Assembly: GCA_046295215.1 (NCBI GenBank)
Contig: JBKBNP010000003.1
Coordinates: 1-64,000 of the forward strand
Length of the DNA: 64,000 bases
Origin: Szabonella sp046295215
GTDB lineage: Bacteria > Pseudomonadota > Alphaproteobacteria > Rhodobacterales > Rhodobacteraceae
Direction: 5' to 3'
Below the pieces are notes generated by a model, which worked only from the letters and a program-made list of their open reading frames with translations, ran no database searches and had not been told where the DNA came from. The translations under genes were made by a program, and so were the position numbers. Below are positions 15,297-25,400 of this stretch, piece after piece (within the stretch, counting starts at the first letter, position 1; each line of letters starts with the position of its first letter).

Positions 15297-18200
15297 TCAG
15301 TCCCTGGCGGCTTTCGCCTGTTCCGCCAACCCCTTGGCGATGGCATGGGCGCCCTTGATGCGGTCGGATTCCGATTTCCAGTCGGCGGGCAGCACGATCT
15401 TGTTGCCCTGAACCCGCGCGCCGGGCTGGGAGCGGACAAAATCCACCAGACCTGCCGGATTGGCGAATTTGTCATTGTGAAACTGCACGGTCGCGCCCTT
15501 GGGCCCGGCGTCGATCCGCGCAATCCCGGCGCGTTTGCACATCGACTTGATGCGCACGACCAGCATCAGTGTGTTCACCTCGCGCGGGAGCGGGCCGAAA
15601 CGGTCGATCAACTCGGCCGCAAATCCTTCGAGTTCCACCTTGGTCGAAAGGCCCGAGAGGCGGCGATACAGCCCCAGCCGCAAGTCGAGATCGGGCACAT
15701 AGTCCTCGGGGATCAGCACCGGGACGCCAAGGTTGATCGTGGGTGCCCATTGGTCATCGGCCTCGGTCAGCCCCGCAATCTCGCCCGAGCGCAGCTTGGC
15801 AATCGTTTCCTCCAGCATGGACTGGTAAAGTTCATAGCCCACTTCCTTGACATGGCCGGACTGTTCCTCGCCCAGAAGATTGCCCGCGCCGCGCAGATCG
15901 AGGTCATGCGAGGCCAGGTTGAACCCCGCCCCGAGACTGTCGAGACTGCCCAGAAGCCGCAGCCGTTTCAATGCCTGCGGCGTCAGCGGCGCGCGGGGCT
16001 TGGTTGTCAGGTAGCAATAGGCCCGCGTCTTGGCCCGTCCCACCCGACCCCGGATCTGATAGAGTTGCGACAGCCCGAACATATCGGCGCGATACACGAT
16101 CATCGTATTGGCGGTCGGGATGTCGAGCCCCGATTCCACGATGGAGGTTGCCAGCAGAACGTCATATTTCCCGTCATAGAAATCGTTCATCCGCGCATCG
16201 AGATCCCCCGCCGCAAGCTGGCCATGCGCCACGACGTAAGACACCTCCGGCACATGGGTTTTCAGGAAATCCTCGACCTCGTGCAGATCGGAAATGCGCG
16301 GCACGACGTAAAAGCTCTGCCCGCCGCGATAGCGTTCGCGCAGCAATGCCTCGCGGATCGTCACCGTGTCGAATTCGGCGACATAGGTGCGGATCGCCAG
16401 ACGGTCCACCGGCGGGGTCGCGATGATCGACAGATCGCGCACGCCCGTCAACGACATCTGCAAGGTGCGCGGGATGGGCGTTGCGGTCAGGGTCAGCACA
16501 TGCACCTCTGACCGCATCTCCTTCAGCCGTTCCTTGTGCCCCACCCCGAAATGCTGTTCCTCGTCGATGACCAGAAGGCCAAGGTTCCTGAACCGGATGC
16601 CCTTGGCCAAGAGCGCATGGGTGCCGACACAGATATCGACCGCCCCATCTGCCAGCCCTGCCCGGGTAAGGTTCGCATCCTTTGCCGAAACAAAGCGTGA
16701 CAAAGGCCTGACATTGATCGGAAATCCCCGGAACCGCTCGGCAAAGCTGCGATAGTGCTGACGCGCAAGCAAGGTGGTCGGGCAGACGACCGCGACCTGC
16801 GTTCCCGCCAGCGCCGCAACAAAGGCCGCGCGCATCGCAACTTCCGTCTTGCCGAAGCCCACATCGCCCACGACCAGCCGGTCCATCGGCGATCCGGCCT
16901 CCAGATCGGCCATCACATCGGCAATCGCGGTCAACTGGTCATCGGTTTCCTGATAGGGAAAGCGCGCGGCAAAAGCCTCCCACATGCCATGCGGGGCCTC
17001 CAGCACCGGGGCCTTGCGCAACAGGCGTTCGGCGGCAATCCGCATCAGTTTTTCCGCGATCTCGCGGATACGTTGCTTGAGTTTCGCCTTCTTGGCCTGC
17101 CAGGCCCCGCCCCCCAAGCGGTCCAGCAGGCCCTCCTCATGGCCATAGCGGCTGAGAAGCTCGATGTTTTCCACCGGCAGATAGAGCTTGGCCTCCTCGG
17201 CATAGACGAGGAACAGATATTCATGCGGCGGGCCGGGGCGGCCCGACACCGGGTCCGGCACGCGCAGCGTCTCCATCCCCATATAACGCCCGACACCATG
17301 TTCGACATGCACGACCAGATCCCCGGGCGACAGGGTTTCGGCGTCACGCAGGAAATTGTCGGCCTTGCGTTTCTTGCGCGTCTTGGACACCAGCCGGTCG
17401 CCCAGCACATCCTGTTCGGAAATCACCGCAAGGCCGGGGGCGACAAAGCCCGCCTCCAGCGGCCAGACGATCAGCGCCAGCCCGCCTTTCGGTTTCGGCA
17501 GGTCGCGCATGTCGTCGATCAGCCGTGCCCCGGTCAGCCCCTGATCGGCCAGAAGCCCCTGAAGCCGGTCCCGCGCACCGTCGGACCAGGAAGCGACAAC
17601 GACTTGATGATCCTCGCGCAACGCGCGAATATGATTCGACAGTAAACTGAAAAGACTTATATTTTCCTGCTGGCGTTCGGGTGCGAAACTGCGCCCCATC
17701 CGCCCACCCGCATCCAGCACCCCCGGGCCCGGCGATTGCGGCAAGGGGGACAACTGGATCACCCGCCGATCCGCCAGCGCCGCCGTCCAGGCGGCATCGT
17801 CCAGATAGAGCAGGTCCGGCGCCGAGGGTTTGTAGACCGTATCGAGCCGCCCCCGCGCCGCCATCGCCTCGCGCCGCGCATCATACTGGTCGGCGATGCC
17901 CTCCCAACGCGCAATCCGCGCCGCGTCCACCTGATCGTCCAGCATGACCACGGCACCGGGCAGATAGTCGAACACGGTTTCCAGCCCTGCATGGAAAAAG
18001 GGCAGCCAATGCTCCATCCCCTGATGCTTGCGCCCCGCGCTCACCGCCTCATAGAGCGGGTCATCTGCCCCCCCGGCCCCGAACTCCACCCGGTAGGTCT
18101 GGCGGAAGCGGGAAATCGCGGCCTCGTCGAGGATCACCTCGGATACCGGGGCAAATTCCACCCGCGTCAGCTTTTCGGTGGTGCGCTGCGTCGCGACATC

Positions 18201-18758
18201 GAACCGCCGCGCCCCGTCCAGCACATCCCCGAAAAGATCGAGCCGCACCGGCCCCCCCGGCCCCGGCGGATAGATGTCGATGATGCCGCCCCGGATGGCA
18301 AAATCGCCCGGCTCCGCCACTTGCGAACAGGGCGAAAACCCCATGCGGGACAGGAAGTTGCGCAGCGATATTTCACTGATCCGGTGGCCGACAGTCGCGG
18401 CAAAGGACGCCTCGCGCAGCACCTCGCGCGCGGGCAGGCGCTGGCTTGCGGCATTGAGCGTGGTCAACAGAACGACCGGCCCCGGCAATCCTTGCGCCAG
18501 CGTGGCCAGCGTGGCCATCCGGCGCGAGACGATGTCGGGATTGGGCGAAACCCGGTCATAGGGCAGGCAATCCCAGGCGGGCAGGTGCATCACCGCCAGA
18601 TCGGGCGCCATTACGGCCAGCGCCGCGCGCATCGCCTCCATGCGCTTGTCGTCGCGCGCCACATGCAGGACGGCCACGCCCTTGCCCGCCTCGCGCGCCA
18701 GAAGCCGGGCATCATAGCCTTCGGGCGCCCCGCCCAGGATTATGCGTTCACCGCTCAT
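15297..18758 (-). CDS. mfd: Transcription-repair coupling factor
   Basis: Mfd is the ATP-driven translocase that dislodges stalled RNA polymerase at DNA lesions and recruits UvrA. The 1153-residue protein has the UvrB-like N-terminal module (LPAWDCLPYDRVSPNPD), the polymerase-interaction domain (GDLVVHVEHGVGRYMGM), and RecG-like helicase motifs: Walker A GDVGFGKTE near residue 635, DEEQHFGV box, TATPIPRT, and GRVGR. The C-terminal TRCF domain is complete. Start at 18758 (MSGERIILGG) fits the family; the frame is open upstream without support. It follows a small membrane protein gene by 28 nt. Confidence 0.97.
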   Translation of the reverse strand: MSGERIILGGAPEGYDARLLAREAGKGVAVLHVARDDKRMEAMRAALAVMAPDLAVMHLPAWDCLPYDRVSPNPDIVSRRMATLATLAQGLPGPVVLLTTLNAASQRLPAREVLREASFAATVGHRISEISLRNFLSRMGFSPCSQVAEPGDFAIRGGIIDIYPPGPGGPVRLDLFGDVLDGARRFDVATQRTTEKLTRVEFAPVSEVILDEAAISRFRQTYRVEFGAGGADDPLYEAVSAGRKHQGMEHWLPFFHAGLETVFDYLPGAVVMLDDQVDAARIARWEGIADQYDARREAMAARGRLDTVYKPSAPDLLYLDDAAWTAALADRRVIQLSPLPQSPGPGVLDAGGRMGRSFAPERQQENISLFSLLSNHIRALREDHQVVVASWSDGARDRLQGLLADQGLTGARLIDDMRDLPKPKGGLALIVWPLEAGFVAPGLAVISEQDVLGDRLVSKTRKKRKADNFLRDAETLSPGDLVVHVEHGVGRYMGMETLRVPDPVSGRPGPPHEYLFLVYAEEAKLYLPVENIELLSRYGHEEGLLDRLGGGAWQAKKAKLKQRIREIAEKLMRIAAERLLRKAPVLEAPHGMWEAFAARFPYQETDDQLTAIADVMADLEAGSPMDRLVVGDVGFGKTEVAMRAAFVAALAGTQVAVVCPTTLLARQHYRSFAERFRGFPINVRPLSRFVSAKDANLTRAGLADGAVDICVGTHALLAKGIRFRNLGLLVIDEEQHFGVGHKERLKEMRSEVHVLTLTATPIPRTLQMSLTGVRDLSIIATPPVDRLAIRTYVAEFDTVTIREALLRERYRGGQSFYVVPRISDLHEVEDFLKTHVPEVSYVVAHGQLAAGDLDARMNDFYDGKYDVLLATSIVESGLDIPTANTMIVYRADMFGLSQLYQIRGRVGRAKTRAYCYLTTKPRAPLTPQALKRLRLLGSLDSLGAGFNLASHDLDLRGAGNLLGEEQSGHVKEVGYELYQSMLEETIAKLRSGEIAGLTEADDQWAPTINLGVPVLIPEDYVPDLDLRLGLYRRLSGLSTKVELEGFAAELIDRFGPLPREVNTLMLVVRIKSMCKRAGIARIDAGPKGATVQFHNDKFANPAGLVDFVRSQPGARVQGNKIVLPADWKSESDRIKGAHAIAKGLAEQAKAARD

Positions 18759-18786
18759 GCCCGCCCGCCCCGCCTGTCCACCCGCG

Positions 18787-19308
18787 TCAGATCCCGCCGA
18801 ACTGGAGGTTCTGCCACATGCCCCACATCGCCGTGACAAAGATCGCCAGCATGCCGATGGCCTGCACGCCGACCCGGTGCAGCGTCAGCCTGCGGCAGAG
18901 ATCGGCCCCTTCGGGCCGGTCCCGCTCGATCCGCGAGGCAGCGCGCAGGGTCAGCGCGCTGACCGCCGTCATCGGCAGGAAGATCAGGAACAGCGCCTGG
19001 GCAAATTCAATGCCGTAAACGAACCCCAGCGCCAGCAGCATTGTCAGCAGGAAAAAGGCAAGCCCGATCAGCCAGAGCCCCGAGACCTGAAGGATATAGA
19101 GCAACCGCCGCGTATTGATCGCGACGACCGCCTCCAGATCGGCCATCGCCTGCCCGCCCTGCTTGCGCGCCCGGGTCACCATGTCGAAGGGAACGCCGAT
19201 CACCCAATGGCTTGCCGTGGACCAGAACACCGCAAGGGCGATCCAGAACCAGAGGTTCGAGAACGACCGCATGTCGATCACTTCAAAGACCGTCTGATAC
19301 AATTGCAC
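18787..19308 (-). CDS. Small integral membrane protein, SufBCD-associated type
   Basis: A 173-residue protein with four likely membrane helices (starting FSNLWFWIALAVFWSTASHW). It matches, from memory, a Rhodobacterales-specific family annotated as component of SufBCD complex, though no experimental basis is known to me. The likely start is GTG at 19308 (reading VQLYQTVFEVIDMRSF), with GGGGAAGG 6 nt upstream; a later ATG would cut into the conserved N-terminus. It is 28 nt upstream of mfd on the same strand and divergent from hemB. Confidence 0.7.
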   Translation of the reverse strand: MQLYQTVFEVIDMRSFSNLWFWIALAVFWSTASHWVIGVPFDMVTRARKQGGQAMADLEAVVAINTRRLLYILQVSGLWLIGLAFFLLTMLLALGFVYGIEFAQALFLIFLPMTAVSALTLRAASRIERDRPEGADLCRRLTLHRVGVQAIGMLAIFVTAMWGMWQNLQFGGI

Positions 19309-19486
19309 GTCGCCTTCCCCGCCTTCTGCCGGCCGCGCGCCGGGGCGTCGCGTGTCTGATGCGTCATTCCTACCCTTGAGACGCGGGCTTTTCCATGGCA
19401 GGCAAATGGAAATCGCGCAAGCCCCCCGCAACCCGGCCCCCGGGCCGGTCCCGGCGCTGCCGCCAGCCCGAAAGGACAAATGCCCC

Positions 19487-20491
<1,005 letters not shown>

Positions 20492-20808
20492 AGCCCGCTG
20501 TTCCTCCCGGCCCGGAAGCCCCCGCCGCTGTTCTGGGTGATTTTGCCTGCAAGCCCCTGAAGGGGGCGCGGCACAGATCCTGACCCCTCGCCGGGCGGTT
20601 CGGCAAACCCGCAACAATGGTCTTTCCGCCACTGCCCTTGCATCAGCGGGGATCCGGCAGCGCTCGGCCGGTTCCGCGCCAAGGCAGGGCTGGCGACAGG
20701 CTGATCCCGGTCGGCGGCGGCTGCCGGACCGGAATCCGGGCGAAATTGTCATCCGTTTGTCACGTCCAGCCCCTAGGGGAAGGGCGATGACAAAAGGAAA
20801 CGATCCCC
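20492..20808 (+). other. 317-nt intergenic region with Pho box
   Basis: No gene and no clear terminator for hemB. Its distal part carries a PhoB-type site at 20746-20763 and a short open frame ATG 20787 to TGA 20818 (ten codons, MTKGNDPLAR) that overlaps the TTG start of the next gene. Confidence 0.5.
20746..20763 (+). promoter_or_regulatory. Pho box (PhoB binding site)
   Basis: TTGTCAT, CCGT, TTGTCAC: two 7-bp direct repeats separated by 4 bp, matching the CTGTCAT-N4-CTGTCAC Pho box in spacing and in 12 of 14 positions. It is 46 bp before the start of the ABC importer operon. This predicts induction under phosphate limitation through PhoB. Confidence 0.65.
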
Positions 20809-21882
20809 TTGCGCGGTGACCTGAACGCGGACCAAGCCATATCAGCGCAGGATCTGACGCTGGACTACGGCACGACCCGGATCCTGCAGGGCATCGGACT
20901 GGACCTTCAAGCCGGGCAGACGCTGGCGCTGCTGGGCCCTTCCGGCTGTGGCAAGACCACGCTCTTGCGGATTGTCGCGGGCCTTCTTGCCCCGACCACC
21001 GGCGAGATCGCGATCAATGGTCGCGTGGTCGCTGGCCCTGCTGTCTTTGTGCCACCCGAGAAGCGGCAGCTTGGCATGGTGTTTCAGGACTATGCGCTGT
21101 GGCCGCATCTGACCGTGGCGGGGAATGTGGCCTTTCCGCTGGAAATGGCCGGTGTTGGTCGGTCGGAACGGGACAGGCGCGTCCACGCGGCGCTGGATCG
21201 GGTCGGGCTGGCGCAGATGGCCACGCGCAGCCCTTCGGCCCTGTCCGGTGGCCAGCAGCAGCGTGTCGCCATCGCCCGCGCCATCGTTGCCGAGCCGCGT
21301 ATCGTGCTGTTTGACGAGCCGCTGTCCAACCTCGACCGTGAGTTGCGCGAAACCATGGTGGCGGAGCTTGGCGCGCTGATCCACGGGCTGGGGCTGACGG
21401 CGATCTATGTGACGCATGACCAGTCCGAGGCGCTGACGCTGGCCGATCAGGTGGCGGTGATGGCGGCCGGGCAGATTGCGCAACTGGCAACCCCCGAGCA
21501 ACTGGTGGACCAGCCTGCAACCCCGAAAGTGGCGGAATTCCTGCGTCTCGGTGCGGTGCTGTCGCTGACACGCGATGCGACGGGATGGTTGTGCGGGGGC
21601 CGACCCCTGGGGCAGCTCGGCGGGCCTGAAACCAACGCCGCCGAGATCCTCGTGACCCCGCGCGCCTTGCGGGTGACCGACATCGGTGCCGCTGCCCTGG
21701 TGGGCGAGGTTCTGGCCGTGCAGTTCCGCGACAGCGGCTATGCGGTGACGGTGCGGCTCGAGGCGCTCCGGCAAACCGTCCAGATTTCGAGCGATACCCG
21801 CATGCGCATCGGGGAGCGTATCGGGTTGCAGATCCTCCCTGACCGGCTGCGCTGGTTCGCGGCGCGCCCAGACACCCCATGA
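20809..21882 (+). CDS. ABC importer ATPase, probable phosphonate (PhnT2/AepV-like)
   Basis: A 357-residue ATP-binding subunit: Walker A GPSGCGKTT, Q-loop VFQDYALWPH, signature LSGGQQQR, Walker B IVLFDEPLSNLD, H-loop VTHDQ, then a C-terminal TOBE-like regulatory domain (residues about 260-350). The only supported start is TTG at 20809 with AAAGGAAA 9 nt upstream; the frame is closed just above by a TGA. Size and operon layout (ATPase, binding protein, fused permease) fit both ferric-ion and 2-aminoethylphosphonate importers; the Pho box favours the latter. Confidence 0.85.
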   Translation: MRGDLNADQAISAQDLTLDYGTTRILQGIGLDLQAGQTLALLGPSGCGKTTLLRIVAGLLAPTTGEIAINGRVVAGPAVFVPPEKRQLGMVFQDYALWPHLTVAGNVAFPLEMAGVGRSERDRRVHAALDRVGLAQMATRSPSALSGGQQQRVAIARAIVAEPRIVLFDEPLSNLDRELRETMVAELGALIHGLGLTAIYVTHDQSEALTLADQVAVMAAGQIAQLATPEQLVDQPATPKVAEFLRLGAVLSLTRDATGWLCGGRPLGQLGGPETNAAEILVTPRALRVTDIGAAALVGEVLAVQFRDSGYAVTVRLEALRQTVQISSDTRMRIGERIGLQILPDRLRWFAARPDTP

Positions 21883-21897
21883 AACAAGGATAGTCCA

Positions 21898-22851
21898 ATG
21901 TTCAAGAACGCCCTGCACGCAACGGTCGCCGCCACCGCGCTGTTTGCCGCCAGCACCGCATTTGCCGATGTCACCGTCTATACCGCCGGCCCGGCCAAGC
22001 TGATCGAGGATCTGGCTGCGGGTTTCACCGCCGAAACCGGGACCAAGGTCGAGTTCTTTCAGGCCACCACCGGCAAGGTCATGGCCCGGATCGAGGCAGA
22101 AGCCGCCAATCCGGTTGTCGATGTGCTGATTTCCGCCTCCTGGGACACCGCCACGGATTTCGCGGAACGCGGCTGGCTGGTGCCCTATACCAGCCCGAAT
22201 GCGGCGACCGTGCCGGATTTCCTGAAAACCGACACTGCGGTTGCACAGGGGGTGGCGGCACTTGCGATTGCCTGGAACCCGAAATCCGGCACGCCGCGCC
22301 CCTCGGAATGGGCCGATCTGGCCGGGCCGGACTTCAAGGATCTGGTCAACCTGCCCGATCCGGCACAGTCTGGGTCTGCCTTTGAACTGGTGGCGGCGCT
22401 TTCGGGCGGGGGCGACATGGCGATGTTCGAGAGCCTCGCCGCAAACGGGGCCATCGTTGCGGGGGCCAATGCAGACGCGCTGAACCCGGTGTTGCAAGGG
22501 GCCAAGGCCGCTGTTTTCGGGGCCGTGGATTACATTTCCTTCAACGGCAAGGCCAAGGGCGAGTCGATCGAGGTGATTTTCCCCGAAAGCGGCACCGTGA
22601 TCGCGCCGCGTCCGGTGATGATCCTGAACTGGTCGAAAAACCAGGATGAGGCCAAGGCCTTTGTCGATTACATCCTGTCCGATTCAGGACAGGCCATTGT
22701 CGCCAAACAGAACCTGATGCCCGCGCGCGGCGATGTGGCGGCCGACCGCCCGCTGATCGCGGATCTGAAGATCCTGCCGATCGATGCCACCGCCGTTTAT
22801 GGCAAGCGCGCCGAAACGCTGGAAGCCTTTGGCAAGGCTTTCGGGAAGTAA
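21898..22851 (+). CDS. ABC importer periplasmic binding protein, probable phosphonate
   Basis: A 317-residue family 1 solute-binding protein with a Sec signal peptide (MFKNALHATVAATALFAAS then TAFA, cleavage before DVTVYTAGP). The mature N-terminus VTVYTAGPAKLIEDLAAGF and DVLISASWDTATDF follow the FbpA/PhnS2 fold. It lacks the adjacent tyrosine pair expected of FbpA ferric-binding proteins near the C-terminal half (the region reads AVDYISFNG), which argues against iron. Together with the Pho box, organophosphonate such as 2-aminoethylphosphonate is the better guess. Second gene of the operon, 15 nt after the ATPase. Confidence 0.8.
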   Translation: MFKNALHATVAATALFAASTAFADVTVYTAGPAKLIEDLAAGFTAETGTKVEFFQATTGKVMARIEAEAANPVVDVLISASWDTATDFAERGWLVPYTSPNAATVPDFLKTDTAVAQGVAALAIAWNPKSGTPRPSEWADLAGPDFKDLVNLPDPAQSGSAFELVAALSGGGDMAMFESLAANGAIVAGANADALNPVLQGAKAAVFGAVDYISFNGKAKGESIEVIFPESGTVIAPRPVMILNWSKNQDEAKAFVDYILSDSGQAIVAKQNLMPARGDVAADRPLIADLKILPIDATAVYGKRAETLEAFGKAFGK

Positions 22852-22861
22852 GGGCACAGGG

Positions 22862-24592
22862 ATGGCACGGTCGGTCGAACGGGTCGGCGCTTCCGTCATC
22901 ATCGCGGCGGCGGGGCTTGCGCTCGTGGTTGCCGTGCCATTCCTGTTCATCGTCCTTCAGGCGATCTTTCCCGAACTGGGGCGCGGCTCACTGGTCGCGC
23001 CTTTCTCTGCGCTGGCGGGCGCGCTGGGCGATCCGAAACTGATTGGCATGACCGGCAACACGCTGTTGCTGGGTGTGATGGTCGTGGCGCTGTCGGCGCT
23101 GGTTGCGATGCCGCTTGCGGTGGCCCGGGCCTTGTTCAACGTGCCGGGTGCAGTGGTCTGGGACGTGCTGTTCCTGATCCCCTTCATGATCCCGCCCTAT
23201 ATTGCCGTGCTGGGCTGGATCATGACGCTGCAACCGCGCGGCTATCTGGAGCAACTGGTGGGGATCGACCTTGCCATCTTCCTGTTCTCGGTGCCCGGCA
23301 TGGTTTTCGTGATGACGCTCAACACCTTTCCGGTGGTTTATTTTGCGGTGTCGCGGACGCTGGAAACCGTGGGGTCGCGCTATTCGGATGTGGCGCGGGT
23401 TTTTGGGGCGAGCCCGATGCGGGCGTTCTGGCGGGTGACGCTGCCGCTCTCCACGCCCGGCCTTGCGGCCAGCCTGCTGCTGGTTTTTGCCATGGCCATC
23501 GAGGAATACGGCACCCCTGCCGCGCTGGGGTCGCGCGCGGGGTTCGATGTGCTGGTGACCGCCATCGACCTGCGGGTGTCGGACTGGCCGATCGACCTGC
23601 CGGGAGCTGCGATCCTGTCGCTGGTTCTGGTGGTGCTGTCCTTCGCGGCCTTCCTGCTGCAACGCTGGATCCTCAGCCGCCGGTCCTATGTGGCGACCAC
23701 CGGCAAGCCGCAGGGCAATGCCCGACGCGATCTCGGGCTGTGGAAATGGCCCGTGCTTGCGGTGTTCGCGCTGGTGGCTTTTGTCGCGACCGGTATGCCG
23801 CTGCTGGCGATCCTCGCCGGGGCGCTGTCAAGAACCATATCGGGCGGGCTGGTCTGGTCCAATCTCGGCCCCGACAATTTCTCCGCCATTCTGGGTGATA
23901 CGACCGGCGCGATGAGGGCGCTGGGCACAAGCCTGTGGCTGGGCGTGGCGGCGGCCCTGATTACGGGGCTTCTGGGGGCGCTGTCGGCCTATGCGGTGGT
24001 GAAATCCAGGGTGCGCGGGCGCGGCGTGCTGGATGTGCTGACGATCCTGCCCAATGCGCTACCGGGGATCGTGGTGGCGGTCGGGCTGATCCTTGCGTGG
24101 AACCAGCCCTGGTTGCCGGTCACCCCCTACAACACGGCGCTGATCCTGCTGCTGGCCTATTGCTGCATCCTGCTGCCGCAACCGGTGCGCTATGCCACGG
24201 CTGCCTTTCACCAGATCGGCGACAATCTGGAGGCGGCGGCGCGGGTTTGCGGGGCATCGCCCCTCACGGCCTTTCGGCTGATCCTGCTGCCGCTGATCGC
24301 GCCCAGCCTATTGGCCGCGATGCTTCTGGTCTTTGCCGTCGCCACGCGGGAGCTGGTGGCCTCGGTGGTGGTGGCCCCTGTAGGCGTGTCCACCATATCC
24401 ACCTATATCTGGCGGCAGTTCGAACAGGGTTCGGTGGGGCTTGGCATGGCGATGGCCTTCGTGACGATCCTGATAACCACGGCGCTGCCGCTGTTCGTTC
24501 TCAGCCTGATGGGGCGCAGGGGCAACCTGCTGCAACGCAGATCATCCGGAGTTCCGATCCGCGCCCGGGGAGCAATGGCGGTGATGATGTGA
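22862..24592 (+). CDS. ABC importer fused double permease, probable phosphonate
   Basis: A 576-residue inner-membrane protein made of two BPD_transp_1 permease halves. Each half has the coupling-helix EAA motif: DVARVFGASPMRAFWRVTLP in the first and EAAARVCGASPLTAFRLIL in the second. Fused permeases of about 550-580 residues are typical of the FbpB and PhnU2/AepW groups. It starts at 22862, 10 nt after the binding-protein stop, and completes the importer. The start at 22862 is preferred over the upstream open frame, which overlaps the binding-protein gene. Confidence 0.85.
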   Translation: MARSVERVGASVIIAAAGLALVVAVPFLFIVLQAIFPELGRGSLVAPFSALAGALGDPKLIGMTGNTLLLGVMVVALSALVAMPLAVARALFNVPGAVVWDVLFLIPFMIPPYIAVLGWIMTLQPRGYLEQLVGIDLAIFLFSVPGMVFVMTLNTFPVVYFAVSRTLETVGSRYSDVARVFGASPMRAFWRVTLPLSTPGLAASLLLVFAMAIEEYGTPAALGSRAGFDVLVTAIDLRVSDWPIDLPGAAILSLVLVVLSFAAFLLQRWILSRRSYVATTGKPQGNARRDLGLWKWPVLAVFALVAFVATGMPLLAILAGALSRTISGGLVWSNLGPDNFSAILGDTTGAMRALGTSLWLGVAAALITGLLGALSAYAVVKSRVRGRGVLDVLTILPNALPGIVVAVGLILAWNQPWLPVTPYNTALILLLAYCCILLPQPVRYATAAFHQIGDNLEAAARVCGASPLTAFRLILLPLIAPSLLAAMLLVFAVATRELVASVVVAPVGVSTISTYIWRQFEQGSVGLGMAMAFVTILITTALPLFVLSLMGRRGNLLQRRSSGVPIRARGAMAVMM

Positions 24593-24657
24593 CCGCCCCT
24601 GAAAGCCTTTCAACCGGCGGGATGGCGCGCAGCCCCCTGCTTTCGCGCAGGCAATGG

Positions 24658-24686
24658 ATGACAAGAGCGTGAGCACGCGCTATATC
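24658..24686 (+). promoter_or_regulatory. Promoter of the SYLF lipoprotein gene
   Basis: ATGACA (24658-24663) and TATATC (24681-24686) with a 17-bp spacer, giving an mRNA leader of about 74 nt before 24767. Confidence 0.5.
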
Positions 24687-24766
24687 TGGTGTCAGGGGGC
24701 CGCAGAGCCCCATGGCAGGCATTGGTCGGCGCGCGAGTCCCGGCCGAACGGAAGGCGGGCAGCAGC

Positions 24767-25321
24767 ATGACGCAATTTCACAGACGGGCCTTTCTGGTTT
24801 CCGGCGCGGCGGGGCTTGCGCTCGCCGGCTGCGGCAACGGCATTGGCGGCGGCGGCGGACAAAGGCTCGACGCGCGGGTCGATGCAACGCGGGAATATCT
24901 GTTCCGCAGCTATCCCGGCACGCGCGATCTGGAACAGAAAAGTTTCGGCGTGCTTTACATGCCGCTCATCACCGAGGCGGGGCTCGGCTTCGGCGGCGGC
25001 TATGGGCAGGGCGCGCTCAGGATCAACAATGCGACGGTGGATTACTATTCCGCCACGCGGGCGACGGTGGGCTTCCAGATCGGCGCGCAGCAATATGCCC
25101 ATGCGCTGTTCTTCTTGACGGAGAATGCACTGGGCGATTTCCGCCGCTCCCCCGGCTGGGCCGTCGGGGCGGATGTGCGCTATGCCACGCCTGAACAGGG
25201 GGCGAGCCTCGGCAAGGAAACCACCGAAATATCGCCGGTCATCGCGCTTGTTTTCGGGCAGTCCGGCCTGATCGCCGGGGCAACATTGGGCGGCGTGAAA
25301 TACAGCCGGATCATTCCCTGA
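24767..25321 (+). CDS. SYLF/YSC84-domain lipoprotein
   Basis: A 184-residue lipoprotein: basic N-terminus with RR (TQFHRRAFLVSG) and lipobox LAGC, so export may be by Tat or Sec, lipidated at Cys22. The mature part has the SYLF (Ysc84, lipid-binding) pattern with FGVLYMPLITEAGLGFGGGYGQGAL and the terminal TLGGVKYSRI. In eukaryotes this domain binds phosphoinositides; bacterial versions are envelope proteins of unknown role. It has its own promoter and faces a convergent dehydrogenase gene across a long hairpin. Confidence 0.8.
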   Translation: MTQFHRRAFLVSGAAGLALAGCGNGIGGGGGQRLDARVDATREYLFRSYPGTRDLEQKSFGVLYMPLITEAGLGFGGGYGQGALRINNATVDYYSATRATVGFQIGAQQYAHALFFLTENALGDFRRSPGWAVGADVRYATPEQGASLGKETTEISPVIALVFGQSGLIAGATLGGVKYSRIIP

Positions 25322-25328
25322 CGGGCCA

Positions 25329-25393
25329 CTTCCCGCTCCCGTCCGGTCGCATGGCGCTGCGTCAGCGGGAAACGACCGGGAGGGAGCGGGAAG
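25329..25393. terminator. Long inverted repeat between convergent genes
   Basis: Arms of 21 bp (25329-25349 and 25373-25393) match at all but one position and enclose a 23-nt loop. It sits between the convergent SYLF and dehydrogenase genes and would form a very stable hairpin in both mRNAs. There is no T-run, so it may work with Rho or as an mRNA 3'-end stabiliser. Confidence 0.6.
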
Positions 25394-25400
25394 CGGTGCC

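Noticed and set aside
20809..24592. Ferric-ion (FbpABC) importer
   Set aside because: Not excluded, but the Pho box upstream and the missing Tyr-Tyr motif make phosphonate uptake the better reading.
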